A stretch of DNA of 64,000 nt from Aequorivita sp. H23M31 (GTDB lineage Bacteria; Bacteroidota; Bacteroidia; Flavobacteriales; Flavobacteriaceae). The stretch covers positions 1,860,001 through 1,924,000 of the forward strand of contig NZ_CP034951.1 in assembly GCF_004022485.1 (NCBI RefSeq), written 5' to 3'. The notes beneath the pieces were generated by a model. The model saw only the letters and a program-made list of their open reading frames with translations, had not been told where the DNA came from and did not search any database. The position numbers and the translations under genes were made by a program. This document shows, in pieces, positions 52,176 through 62,400 of this stretch (its first letter is position 1; the number at the start of each line of letters is the position of its first letter).

Positions 52176-53339
52176 ATGAAATCGAAAAATTATACTGTCC
52201 GTAAATTTATTAATGACCTCCACCTTTGGTTGGGAATAGGTAGCGGAATCATTCTTTTTATAATATGTCTAACGGGTACAGTACTCACTTTTGAAGAAGA
52301 GATAAAAAGTGTTTTTTCTGATGAAATTTTGGTTTCACCTAAGGCAGAAACCCTTTCAATAGAAGAGTTAACTGAAGCTTTAGCCTCTGAAGGCGAAGTC
52401 ATAAGAGTGTCCATTAATCCGAAAGACACGAAACCTTATGAGTTTTCAGTAAAAACCACCCCAGAAGATAGACGTGGAAGCCTCTTTTTTGTAAATCAAT
52501 ATACCGGTGAATACGCAAAAGATGTTCCGAATGCATTGGATGGTTTTTTTATGACTATGTTCAAAATGCACCGATGGCTACTTTTGGATATTTCCATTGG
52601 CCGCCCCTTAGTGGGTATTGCCACCATCATTTTTTTAATACTTTCACTCACCGGAATTGTATTGTGGTTTCCAAATAAAAAACTAAAAAAACTAAAATGG
52701 AAACAGCTAAAACCCGGATTGAAAATCGCTTGGCATGCCAAGTGGAAGCGCATCAATCACGATCTGCATGTAACTTTAGGCTTTTACACCGCCATATTTC
52801 TATTAATTATGTCCCTAACTGGTTTGTTTTGGTCGTTTGAATGGTACAAAGAGGCTGGCAGTGCCGTGTTGGGAGCTGAGGTTTTTGGAGCGCGCGGCGG
52901 AGGACCTAAAATAGATTCGAAACTGAAAAAAGATGAACTGGAAGTTAATTTTACCGCAATTCTAGAAATTATCGAACAAGAACTCCCATACAAAGGAACA
53001 ACTGTACTACAAATTCCAAAGAATAAAAAAGAAATTTATAGGATTAGAAAATATCACGATCAGGATTTCTTGCAAACCGCTACAGACAATCTAATAATTG
53101 ATAGAGATGGCGTGGTGCTATCCAAGGAAATCTTTTCAGAAAAACCGTTGAACGTGCAAATTGCAAATTCCATACGAGCAATCCACTTAGGATCGATCTT
53201 TGGATGGTTTTCAAAGATGATTTATTTCATCTCTTGTTTGATTGCAACAAGTCTTCCCGTTACCGGAGTTATTATTTGGTTAAACAAATTGAAGAAAAAT
53301 TCTAAAAAGAAATCCAAGAAAAAAATAATCAAGGCGTAG
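52176..53339 (+). CDS. PepSY-associated membrane protein (iron-uptake type)
   Basis: The 387-residue inner-membrane protein has four main helices. Family features are FINDLHLWLGIGSGIILFII (near 10-29; H-LHLWxGL), MTMFKMHRWLLLDISIGRPL (near 120), RINHDLHVTLGFYTAIFLLI and SIRAIHLGSIFGWFSKMIYF. These proteins are often next to siderophore receptors and may reduce or handle iron; here it follows the broken receptor. The start is ATG 52176; a longer frame to 52092 overlaps the terminator. Confidence 0.88.
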   Translation: MKSKNYTVRKFINDLHLWLGIGSGIILFIICLTGTVLTFEEEIKSVFSDEILVSPKAETLSIEELTEALASEGEVIRVSINPKDTKPYEFSVKTTPEDRRGSLFFVNQYTGEYAKDVPNALDGFFMTMFKMHRWLLLDISIGRPLVGIATIIFLILSLTGIVLWFPNKKLKKLKWKQLKPGLKIAWHAKWKRINHDLHVTLGFYTAIFLLIMSLTGLFWSFEWYKEAGSAVLGAEVFGARGGGPKIDSKLKKDELEVNFTAILEIIEQELPYKGTTVLQIPKNKKEIYRIRKYHDQDFLQTATDNLIIDRDGVVLSKEIFSEKPLNVQIANSIRAIHLGSIFGWFSKMIYFISCLIATSLPVTGVIIWLNKLKKNSKKKSKKKIIKA

Positions 53340-54009
53340 TACTCGAAACCTGAAGTATTTTTCCATTGTAGAATTTATTCCCCGTAAGGGAAAAATCCAT
53401 AATATATTCTGCCATTTCAATAGGTAATAGCGGAGCTTTTAATCCCGGAAATGCTTCTTCAAGCATTTCTGTCTGAACCGAGCCAATCGCCAAAGCATTG
53501 AACGATGGGCCGCTTTCCTTATACTCTTCTGCGAGCAATTCGGTTAGGGTAAGAATAGCACCTTTACTGCTGCTATATGCGCTAAGACCTGGAAATTTCA
53601 CGCTGCCCTGCACGCCGCCCATACTACTTATATTCACTACGTGGCCATCCTTTTTCATAAAGGGCAATACTGTGCGCATTAGTGTTGCGGGCCCAAGAAC
53701 ATTGACAATATAGCATTCCTTAAATTCTTGGGAAGATAACTCCGAAAAACTTTTGCTTACCAAATAACCGGCATTGTTAATGAGAATATCCACCTTTTTC
53801 ATGGCTGTTTGAAGATATCCACCAAGTTTTACTATTTCGGATTCATCAGAAATATCAAATGAAAGAGCCGAAACGTTTTTCAAATTAAGATCTGAAATTG
53901 GTTTGGAATTTCGTGAAAGCGCGAGCACATTATGTCCAGCTTCAGCAAAAAGTTTTACCATTTCAAATCCAATTCCCCTGGAAGTTCCGGTTATGATTAT
54001 GTTTTTCAT
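53329..54009 (-). CDS. Short-chain dehydrogenase/reductase
   Basis: The 226-residue SDR has the NAD(P) motif IITGTSRGIGFEMVKLF (TGxxxGxG, near 5-20), NNAGYLV (near 79), and the catalytic NISSMGGV with Ser and YSSSKGAI with Tyr-x3-Lys (near 143-150). The length is slightly short but complete. The stop overlaps the PepSY gene by 11 bp. The substrate is unknown. Confidence 0.9.
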   Translation of the reverse strand: MKNIIITGTSRGIGFEMVKLFAEAGHNVLALSRNSKPISDLNLKNVSALSFDISDESEIVKLGGYLQTAMKKVDILINNAGYLVSKSFSELSSQEFKECYIVNVLGPATLMRTVLPFMKKDGHVVNISSMGGVQGSVKFPGLSAYSSSKGAILTLTELLAEEYKESGPSFNALAIGSVQTEMLEEAFPGLKAPLLPIEMAEYIMDFSLTGNKFYNGKILQVSSTTP

Positions 54010-54089
54010 GTTATTCTTTTATATTGATTAATTCTTGGGTGGACTTAAGAACTTCGAACGTCCCGAAACTTTTTCCATTTTAAACGAAA

Positions 54090-54122
54090 AGACCTCACAG
54101 GTCTTTGAGACCTGTGAGGTCT
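54090..54122. repeat. 33-bp perfect palindromic element near pdhC
   Basis: The 15-bp arm AGACCTCACAGGTCT and its exact complement are separated by TTG. The layout matches the element at 8956-8988. It lies 20 bp downstream of pdhC and may also end or stabilise that transcript. Confidence 0.85.
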
Positions 54123-54141
54123 AAACTCACATTTTAGATGT

Positions 54142-55863
54142 TTACACAAACATAGTCACAGGATTCTCAATATATTGTCGCAATGTTTGCAAGAATTTCG
54201 CTCCGGTTGCTCCGTCCACTGTTCGGTGATCGCAGGCAAGAGTCACTTTCATCGTGTTGCCAACTGCTATCTGTCCATTTTTAACCACTGGTTTTTGAAC
54301 AATCGCTCCCACAGAAAGAATCGCTGAGTTGGGCTGATTTATAATAGAAGTAAATTCGGTAATCCCAAACATCCCAAGGTTTGAAACCGTGAAGGTGCTT
54401 CCTTCCATTTCTTCTGGTTTAATCTTCTTGTTTCGCGCTTTTCCAGCAAGTTCTTTTACTTGCGCTCCAATTTGGGAAAAACTCATCTGATCGGCAAACT
54501 TTAAAACGGGAACCAACAATCCTTCATCTACAGCAACGGCCACTCCAATATGAATGTGGTTTGCGATTTTGGTAACTTCGGGGGTCCACTGACTATTTAC
54601 CTGTGGATGTTTCCGAAGTGCCATTGCACACGCTTTAATAACCATATCGTTAAATGAAATCTTGACATCCGGATTGGAATTGATCGCTTCGCGAGATGCG
54701 ATTGCGTGGTCCATATCTAGTTCCACTGTAAGGTAATATTCAGGAGCCGTAAATTTTGATTCGGCCAGGCGCTTCGCAATGGTTTTGCGCATCTGCGAGT
54801 TTTTCACCTCCTCAAAACTTTCGGTACCCACCGGAACATATCCTTGAGCCGTCGCCGCGGGCTGATAGTTTTCAATATCTGCCTTTACAATTCTACCATT
54901 TTCAGCACTTCCCTGTACCAAACGGAGATCTATGCCTTTCTCTTCGGCCAGTTTTTTAGCCAAGGGAGAAGCGAATATTCTGCGGTCGCTCGAGGCTTGG
55001 GAAGTTTCAGTTTTATTCTGGGATTCTTCCTTCTTAGCAGGTTTGGACTCTATTTTTTCAGATTTTTTCTCTACAACTTCCTTGTCTTCTTCCTTACTAT
55101 CCTTTTTTTCTTCCTTTTCCTTCTCCTTAGATTTTTCTGAAGTTTTCTCTTTCTTTGAACTTCCAGTAATTCCAGAAACATCAGTTCCTTCTGGACCTAT
55201 AATTGCCAAAACGGAATCAACGGGAGCGGAATCCCCTTCTCCAATGGCTATTTTTAATAACGTTCCGGCATAAAAGGATTCGAATTCCATTGTAGCCTTA
55301 TCGGTTTCAATCTCGGCCAGAATATCCCCTTCCTCTACTTTATCTCCTTCTTTTTTGAGCCATGTGGCAACAGTTCCTTCGGTCATGGTATCGCTCAATC
55401 TTGGCATTGTGATTATCTCAACACCTTCGGGCAGATCATCATCAGATTTTTCTTCAGAATCATCGGAGCTTTTATCCTTATCCTTATCATCAGAAGAACT
55501 CTTTTCTTCTTCATTTTCAGATTCGGAATCATCTTCCTTTTCTTTCTCCTTACTGTTTTCCTTTTTAGTATCGGAAGTTGATTTTTCATCACCCGATCCC
55601 TTTACCAAATCCGAAATATCTTCATCCTTTTCACCTATGATGGCCAAAAGAGAATCCACTTTTGCGGTTTCACCTTCCTTAAGTCCAATATAAAGCAGCG
55701 TGCCTTCATAGAATGACTCAAATTCCATTGTGGCCTTATCGGTTTCAATTTCGGCAAGTATATCGCCTTCTTCTACAGTATCACCTACCTTTTTAAGCCA
55801 GGTAGCTACTGTTCCCTCTTCCATGGTGTCGCTCAAGCGCGGCATATTTATTACTTCTGCCAT
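54142..55863 (-). CDS. pdhC: Pyruvate dehydrogenase E2, dihydrolipoamide acetyltransferase
   Basis: The 573-residue E2 has two lipoyl domains (about 1-80 and 148-226; lipoyl Lys43 and Lys189 in ETDKATMEFESF), an E3-binding domain (about 296-333, IFASPLAKKLAEEKGIDLRL) and the catalytic domain (about 350-573) with DHRTVDGATGAKFL (His546 and Asp550). The two linkers (about 87-145 and 233-292) are very rich in Lys/Glu/Ser/Asp. It transfers acetyl groups to CoA at the core of the complex. pdhA ends 3 bp upstream of its start. Confidence 0.96.
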   Translation of the reverse strand: MAEVINMPRLSDTMEEGTVATWLKKVGDTVEEGDILAEIETDKATMEFESFYEGTLLYIGLKEGETAKVDSLLAIIGEKDEDISDLVKGSGDEKSTSDTKKENSKEKEKEDDSESENEEEKSSSDDKDKDKSSDDSEEKSDDDLPEGVEIITMPRLSDTMTEGTVATWLKKEGDKVEEGDILAEIETDKATMEFESFYAGTLLKIAIGEGDSAPVDSVLAIIGPEGTDVSGITGSSKKEKTSEKSKEKEKEEKKDSKEEDKEVVEKKSEKIESKPAKKEESQNKTETSQASSDRRIFASPLAKKLAEEKGIDLRLVQGSAENGRIVKADIENYQPAATAQGYVPVGTESFEEVKNSQMRKTIAKRLAESKFTAPEYYLTVELDMDHAIASREAINSNPDVKISFNDMVIKACAMALRKHPQVNSQWTPEVTKIANHIHIGVAVAVDEGLLVPVLKFADQMSFSQIGAQVKELAGKARNKKIKPEEMEGSTFTVSNLGMFGITEFTSIINQPNSAILSVGAIVQKPVVKNGQIAVGNTMKVTLACDHRTVDGATGAKFLQTLRQYIENPVTMFV

Positions 55864-55866
55864 AGT

Positions 55867-56865
55867 TTAAATTTTATTTTTTATAAACGGATAATCCTCC
55901 TGCTCATATACTGAATCATACATTACGTTCTTTTCCGGATAAGGAGATTCTTCCGCAAATTTCTCACACTCAGAAACCATTTTCTTCACTTTTTTATCTA
56001 TTGCCGCGATCTCTTTTTCTGTCGCCCATTTATTTTCGTATATCTGATGTAGTACATAAGTAATTGGATCCTCTTCCTGCTTTTTGGCAACTTCTTCCTT
56101 AGTTCTATAATGTTGGGCATCACTCATTGAATGTCCGCGATATCTGTAAGTTCTTAACTCTAAAAAAGTAGGTCCATCCCCTCGACGCGCACGTTGTATT
56201 GCTTCGTCCATTTCTTTGGCAACAACTTCAGGTTTCATTGCATCCACAGGTTTGCACGGCATTTCATAACCTAGTCCCAATTTCCAGATGTCTGTATGGT
56301 TTGCAGTTCGGGCAACTGAAGTTCCCATGGCGTATCCATTATTCTCGCAACAGAATACAACGGGCAATTTCCAAAGCATTGCAAGGTTGAATGTCTCGTG
56401 AAGTGCTCCCTGCCTCACCGCGCCATCACCCATATAAGTAAGGGTTACGGCATCGCGCTCAAAATATTTATCGGCAAAAGCTAATCCTGCACCTAAGGGA
56501 ATTTGTCCACCCACAATACCGTGGCCACCGTAAAAACGATGTTCTTTGGAAAAAATATGCATTGACCCTCCTAGACCCTGTGAAGTTCCAGTCGCTTTTC
56601 CATAAAGCTCGGCCATTACTTTCTTTGGATCTACACCCATTCCAATGGGTTGAACATGGTTTCTATAAGCAGTTATCATTCGATCTTTGGTAAGATCCAT
56701 GGCATGAAGAGCCCCAGCTAGGACGGCTTCCTGTCCATTATATAGGTGCAGAAAACCCCGTACTTTTTGATTGATATATACTTGCGCCAATTTATCTTCA
56801 AACTTGCGCCAAAAGAGCATGTTCTCATACCAATCTAGGTACGTTTTTTTTGTTATTTTCTTCAT
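55867..56865 (-). CDS. pdhA: Pyruvate dehydrogenase E1 alpha subunit
   Basis: The 332-residue thiamine-diphosphate enzyme has GGSMHIFSKEHRFYGGHGIVG, shown here as GGSMHIF and FYGGHGIVGGQIPL, the TPP motif YMGDGAVRQGALHETFNLA (GDG near 148, with ENNGYAMGT following) and the phospho-loop YRYRGHSMSDAQHYR near 243-257. It needs PdhB (E1 beta), which is not adjacent in this window. It is upstream of and probably co-transcribed with pdhC. Confidence 0.95.
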   Translation of the reverse strand: MKKITKKTYLDWYENMLFWRKFEDKLAQVYINQKVRGFLHLYNGQEAVLAGALHAMDLTKDRMITAYRNHVQPIGMGVDPKKVMAELYGKATGTSQGLGGSMHIFSKEHRFYGGHGIVGGQIPLGAGLAFADKYFERDAVTLTYMGDGAVRQGALHETFNLAMLWKLPVVFCCENNGYAMGTSVARTANHTDIWKLGLGYEMPCKPVDAMKPEVVAKEMDEAIQRARRGDGPTFLELRTYRYRGHSMSDAQHYRTKEEVAKKQEEDPITYVLHQIYENKWATEKEIAAIDKKVKKMVSECEKFAEESPYPEKNVMYDSVYEQEDYPFIKNKI

Positions 56866-57057
56866 TTATTGACTATAAGGTTTCCCGTGGGGAAATTTAT
56901 TAAACGGATAACAAAAGTACCACTTTCTACGCTGAAAAGACAAATAGGGAATTACAATTTCCTCTTAAGAAGTAAAATCAGATTTAGAACAATCAACATT
57001 TCTCCCGAGATATGAAAATTTGGAAATTTAAAGATTCGAAGTATTTGAAGTTATGGG

Positions 57058-57083
57058 GAATTGAATATTGAATATTGAATAAT
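57058..57083. repeat. ATTGAAT short tandem repeat
   Basis: GAATTGAATATTGAATATTG lies just beyond the cdd stop and resembles the ATTGAAA-type words near paaC-paaD. Confidence 0.7.
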
Positions 57084-57089
57084 TATAAC

Positions 57090-57575
57090 CTAAAGATATT
57101 TTGAATCAAAACCGAATGGCAGTAAGTCGGCGACGGAACTAACTTTTACGATTTTACCAGTTTCGCCCATAAAGTAAACGGCAATGGGCTTGCTTTGTTT
57201 TTGTTCATATTCCGCCATGGATTGTCTGCAGGCACCACAGGATCCAATAGGTTCCTTTAGCTCATGATTATGGGAACGGGCAGTAATAGCCATCGCTTGT
57301 ATTTTGTTGTTTGGAAAAACGGCTCCACAATGAAAAATGGCGACACGTTCTGCACAAAGCCCTGAAGGATAAGCAGCATTTTCTTGATTGCTTCCAATAG
57401 TGATTTCTCCAGAATCCAGCAAAATGGCCGCACCTACTTGGAATTGGGAATATGGCGCATAGGCATGTTCACGAGCTTCTTTCGCACTATTCATTAGTTC
57501 TTGAATTTGGGCGGGAAGCTCCACGAGATTTTCAAAAACCTCGAACTGGATTTCAACTTGTTGCTTTTTTGACAT
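57090..57575 (-). CDS. cdd: Cytidine deaminase
   Basis: The 161-residue enzyme deaminates cytidine and deoxycytidine. The zinc-binding parts are readable: AYPSGLCAERVAIFHCGAVF (C/HAE, near 90) and GSCGACRQSMAEY (PCGxCRQ variant, Gly-Ser instead of Ser-Pro before the Cys, near 125). AREHAYAPYSQFQVGAAIL is the conserved N-terminal block. It lies between pdhA and a small outer-membrane protein, all on the minus strand. Confidence 0.93.
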   Translation of the reverse strand: MSKKQQVEIQFEVFENLVELPAQIQELMNSAKEAREHAYAPYSQFQVGAAILLDSGEITIGSNQENAAYPSGLCAERVAIFHCGAVFPNNKIQAMAITARSHNHELKEPIGSCGACRQSMAEYEQKQSKPIAVYFMGETGKIVKVSSVADLLPFGFDSKYL

Positions 57576-57592
57576 AAAAATGAGTAAAGTGA

Positions 57593-58192
57593 TTACAACA
57601 TTATTCCCAAACCAAATTTGATCATGGAAATGTTTGTGTCTTTTGATGGCGCATATTCGAATTCATCAAATAACTTGATATAATCATACTGAATTTGCGC
57701 AAAGATAATTTCTGTTAAAAGGTAATACACGCCTCCATTTGCATTCAACCCATTTAATGAAATTGAATTGCCCGACATATAACCACTTGAGGAATTGTTG
57801 AACATTAAAAAGCTATATCCCACTCCCAAAAATGGCCGGAATTTTGGCAAACTCGCTATTTTCATTTCTGCAAATACTCTGGGTAAAATATTGAAGTTAT
57901 TGAATTCTGTAGCATCGTACGGATCTTGGAAATGTCCGGGATATTCGGGCATATATCTTTCCGCTTTCTTTTTAAAATAGCTTCCATTTACAGAAATTCC
58001 GAGGTTAATATTTGAAATTTCCTTAATTCTATATTTCATACCCACATCAACAATTCCGTTATAATCTCCAAAAAAATTATCCCCCATAGAGATGGGAAAA
58101 TTGGCGTCAATACTAAATTTCGAATCCTGTGAAAATGAAAATTGCGCCACTAATAATAATGACGCAATTAAAATCTTTTTAAAACTAATCAT
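57593..58192 (-). CDS. Small outer-membrane beta-barrel protein
   Basis: The 199-residue protein has a signal peptide (ILIASLLLVAQFSFSQ) and alternating amphipathic strands (MKYRIKEISNINLGISVNGS, FRPFLGVGYSFLM, IIFAQIQYDYIKLF) ending in MIKFGLGIML. It fits the 8-stranded porin-like/OmpW-like outer-membrane proteins. It is 17 bp from the porV stop, so it may belong to the same operon. Function unknown. Confidence 0.8.
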   Translation of the reverse strand: MISFKKILIASLLLVAQFSFSQDSKFSIDANFPISMGDNFFGDYNGIVDVGMKYRIKEISNINLGISVNGSYFKKKAERYMPEYPGHFQDPYDATEFNNFNILPRVFAEMKIASLPKFRPFLGVGYSFLMFNNSSSGYMSGNSISLNGLNANGGVYYLLTEIIFAQIQYDYIKLFDEFEYAPSKDTNISMIKFGLGIML

Positions 58193-58209
58193 ATTTCAAC
58201 TTTAATCCC

Positions 58210-59427
58210 CTAGTATTCGTCATACGAATCGCCAAAATTGAAAGTCAGTCCAAAACGCAGTGTTCCGTCCAAAGGGGTAACTACTTTACCCATTCCGAAG
58301 AGGTAGGAAATATCGATATTGATTGCAGTATATCTAAATCCTGCACCAAAAGAAGCAAATTTTCTACCTCCTTTTATATCACTTTCATTAAAGTATCCTC
58401 CTCTAAAAGCGAATACATCCTGGTACCAATATTCCGCTCCTAAAGCCCAGGTAAACTCCTTTATTTCCTCACTAAATCCGCCGGGAGCATCTCCAAAGGA
58501 TTGGAACATCCCCTTTACAAAGCTTACGTTATTATCCTTCCCTTTGTAAATTACATTCGTGCTTAAAGGAGGCTGACTGGTGTCCGCTTCTCCATCGGGT
58601 CCTACGGGATATTCGCTACCAAGGATTGGAGGGGTTGGAACCAAAAGTTTGTTAACCTCAGCCGAAATACCAATTTTGTTGTATTCATCAAGAATAAAAT
58701 CGAACCCACCCCCTAAAGCTAGGTTGGTAGGAATAAAGTTTTCCTGTCCAACTTCGTCATATTTCAAGGTAGGACCAATATTCGAAATATTGAAACCCAT
58801 TCTCCAACGGCCGTCAAAGTCGTTATAAGGAATTTCCTCACTCTGATAGTACCCGGCAATATCCACCGCAAAAGTACTAGCAGCGTGGGCGTCCTCAACT
58901 TGGGTCTGTATTTTTAAATCGGATCGTAAATATCTACCGGCTACTGCCATGGAAAATCGCTCGCTAAGTCTCAGCGCATACGAAACGTCAAAGGTCATTT
59001 CATTTGGACTCTGGATCAACGGGATTTGATCTGCAGTTTCTCTAAGTTCGATTTCACCTAATTTAAAATACCGGAAACTTGCGGCAACAGCACTTCTTTC
59101 GTTCAGTCTGTTAAAGTAAGTAAGGTTTCCGAGGAAAATATCATTAACCAATTTGCTCAAATATGGAGTATAAGTAACACCCACACCTTGCTTGGATATT
59201 ATAAACGCATATTTTGCAGGGTTCCACTGTTGTGAAAAAGCATCTGCAGAAGTGGTTACTCCAATATCTCCCATACCGGCAGCACGTGGATCAGCAGCTA
59301 TGAGAACGAAAGGTACGCCTGTAGTGATTACTCTAGAATCATTAGCATTTGGAACGATTACCGTTTCCTGTGCGCTAGCCTTGAAGGCTACCAAACCTAA
59401 CAAAATTGGTATAATTACTTTCTTCAT
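58210..59427 (-). CDS. porV: Type IX secretion outer-membrane protein PorV
   Basis: The 405-residue barrel is the PorV shuttle that carries cargo after translocation to the PorU sortase. The N-terminus has the signal peptide (IIPILLGLVAFKASAQ) and the family segment TTGVPFVLIAADPRAAGMGD and GVTTSADAFSQQWNPAKYAF. The barrel contains AAGRYLRSDL-like strands (VAGRYLRSDLKIQ) and WRMGFNISNIGPTL. It ends in LRFGLTFNFGDSYDEY. It is 33 bp downstream of porU in the same direction. Confidence 0.95.
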   Translation of the reverse strand: MKKVIIPILLGLVAFKASAQETVIVPNANDSRVITTGVPFVLIAADPRAAGMGDIGVTTSADAFSQQWNPAKYAFIISKQGVGVTYTPYLSKLVNDIFLGNLTYFNRLNERSAVAASFRYFKLGEIELRETADQIPLIQSPNEMTFDVSYALRLSERFSMAVAGRYLRSDLKIQTQVEDAHAASTFAVDIAGYYQSEEIPYNDFDGRWRMGFNISNIGPTLKYDEVGQENFIPTNLALGGGFDFILDEYNKIGISAEVNKLLVPTPPILGSEYPVGPDGEADTSQPPLSTNVIYKGKDNNVSFVKGMFQSFGDAPGGFSEEIKEFTWALGAEYWYQDVFAFRGGYFNESDIKGGRKFASFGAGFRYTAINIDISYLFGMGKVVTPLDGTLRFGLTFNFGDSYDEY

Positions 59428-59460
59428 ATTTTTTTATTTTGGCAAATATAATTTATATTA

Positions 59461-62400
59461 TTAAAGGATAACAAGTTTCTCAAATTTTTCAACTCGCTGA
59501 TTGGTTAACGTGGATTTAACCGTTATCTTATAAACGTACACACCTTTTCCAATACGATCACCAAAATCGTCACGGCCGTCCCAAACTATATCCCGGGATA
59601 AAAACCCGTCTGTATTAATGGTCTGGTTTTTTGTCCATACTATTTTTCCTGCCACCGTAAAAACCTGCACTTGTACATCCAAAGGCTCGAAAGGGCGGTT
59701 GTGGTTAAACCAGAATTCGGTATAATTCACAAATGGATTGGGATAATTTAGCACTCTGGTAATCTCCAATTTATCATCGCCTGCCACGATAAACTGTATT
59801 TCGGCAGTTGAGGAATTGTTATAAACATCCCATGCTTTGAGCTTTATTGTGTGCAAACCATCCTCAAGGTCTCGAAAATTATATTGAGTAGAACCTTTCG
59901 TGAAATCGTCTACATTGGTTTGATAAAATTCATTCAAGACAAAGGGATTAGATTCATCTCCATCCAGAATTGCGATTATATCGTGACCAATACCACTAGT
60001 GGTATTAATACCATTTTCATCTTCAAGTTTTGCAATGAATATCGGACTATCATTGGTTATTCCTCCAGAAATAAAACTTTCATCGTTCATAAATAGTCTT
60101 ATTGTAGGACCTTCATTATCTACAGGAGCGTTCTCATTAAGCCCACCAACATCAATATCCAAATTCACCCCTGTTTGATCTTCCAATTGGTTATCTCTTT
60201 TGGCATATAAGCTTACCCTACCTTTTCCAACGGGTATTTGGATATCTCTGGGAACGACGAACTCAAAGTTAAACCGTCCATTTTTTACGCTCGCTTTTCC
60301 ATTAAAAAGACTTTCTCCCAAAGTGATGAAGTCCATAATAATTAATTGGCCATCCCCATTTGGTGGTGGATCATTTCTAGAACCATCATTCCCCAATGTT
60401 TGACGCATAATATTTTTGTCGTACACTTTGGTTTCAAGAACACCATTATAATCTGTCATTACTTGTCCCGCCTCATTTAGGACTTCTCCTTCAAATTTAA
60501 CTTTACTAAGGGCTTTCAACACATCGGTGGATTGACTGACTGGCTGTCCATTAAGTTTAGTAATGCGGATATCCTTTTTTGGAAATGCCAAAGGCATGGC
60601 GGGATCACCAATAAAGAAAATTACGCGACGGTTTATATCAGTCATTTCGTTCTTTGCTATCCTTAAAGCTTCTGCAGGGACCTCTGGAACTTCCATATCA
60701 AATCCAAACATGGGTCTCGCCAGTTTTTCGTTAAACCGAATACCCACATTTATAAAAACCGCACGTGTAGTGGTTACAAGTGATATAGCTCCACCCTCTT
60801 TATTTTGATAAGTCAATTCTCCTGCTGTAATTCGAAGTGGATTATCAAATTTTGTAAACTCGCAGGTAACGGTAACAAAACAGGGAAGATTGTCCATGTT
60901 TTTAAAATCCATCGCCATCTCCTTAGTATATATAGCTTCGTGGGCCAATCCATCTTCCCCACCATGGCCGAAATAATTCATAACTATGGAACCTACATCC
61001 ACGGCATTTTTAATCGCTTCATTCACATCTGGATAACGATTCCCTCCGGCGGAAGTTTGTTGTTGATAAGAATCAGTATGTATCTTTTTTACATTTATAA
61101 AAGGCTTCTTTTCTGAAATAAGATCTCCCAGGCCATCAAGACTTTTTTGTAAACTTTTCTCACTTGGCTTGTCAACATCATCTGAAACGAGCACGAAATT
61201 TGTTCTCCAGTTTCCATAAGATGCTTTTGAGGCATAATGGATTATTTTATCGACCATGGCATTTGCCAGAGAGACATTATCCACAATCATCCTTCCCATG
61301 GCAATATCGAGCTTGTCCGTGTCATCAACCCTAACTCCATTTTCATTATAAGAATTGCCCCCAATGGAACCTCCCAAATCATCCATACTTCCATAAAAAT
61401 CGTCGGACATATAGGAAGCGGTTTCGCTCGTACCATCCACTCTATGAAAAGTAGGAACGATATTATTATTATTGGGCAATCTATTCTTGTAATCAACAGA
61501 GGTATCGCCCATTATTCCGATGTACTTTATTCGCTTAGAAGGATCGGAAGCATTATAGTACACATAGCGTATAAAATTCCGAATAGCGGCAATATCCTGT
61601 TTGCCCGAACTGAATTCTTCATATATCTTATCGGTGGTAACCACTTTTACATTCAATCCTTGCAAACTACGGTGAAAGGAGGCAAGCCTTAAAGCTGGCT
61701 GAATTAAAAAGGGCGCAGTTATAATAATATAATCTACATCCTTAAAATTTCCGGACTCATCTCTAAAAATACTTCCCTTTAAATCCTGGTTGGCAACTAC
61801 TGAATTCCTGATTTTTACTGGAGTATAATAATCATTTGGATTTACAGCTACATATTCCCGAACCGTACCCATATTTTGTTTAAACGAAATAGAGGTTCCA
61901 TTTTCAACATTTTGCTTGGCAGTGATGAAATAAGGATCGGTCACATCCCACACCTGTGAAAATTGAGCAGCATTACTGATTTGGTATTCGCCTATTCCAG
62001 TTAAAGTTCCTGCATTTTTATACCTGAACGGTAGTTGTCCACTTACACCTTTCAATTGCCGCACAGCCTCCACACTTAAATAATCCAGATATCCAACACT
62101 GGAAGGATTCCCCGAATTGTTATAGACCAAATCTACCTTAACAGTTTCTCCACTTGCCAAAATATTGTTTACCGATTCCTTTGTGCTCAATAGTACATAT
62201 CTGGATAGGGCGGTAAAGTTTATTGGATCTAAACTAGTTCCATTGGCGGAAACCGTCATAGAAGTAGCACTTTCCGAAGCGGCGGCTACTTTTAGTTTCA
62301 TCCGTATGGGTTCTTCTGAAATTATATTTGGAAAAGAAAACTCGTAATGTTGTTCCCTATTTATATCAAATCGGTTTCCATACCACGTACGACCCATTTT

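Noticed and set aside
54844..55693. Ser/Phe-rich plus-strand ORFs opposite pdhC
   Set aside because: They mirror the Lys/Glu/Ser-rich linkers of the E2 protein.
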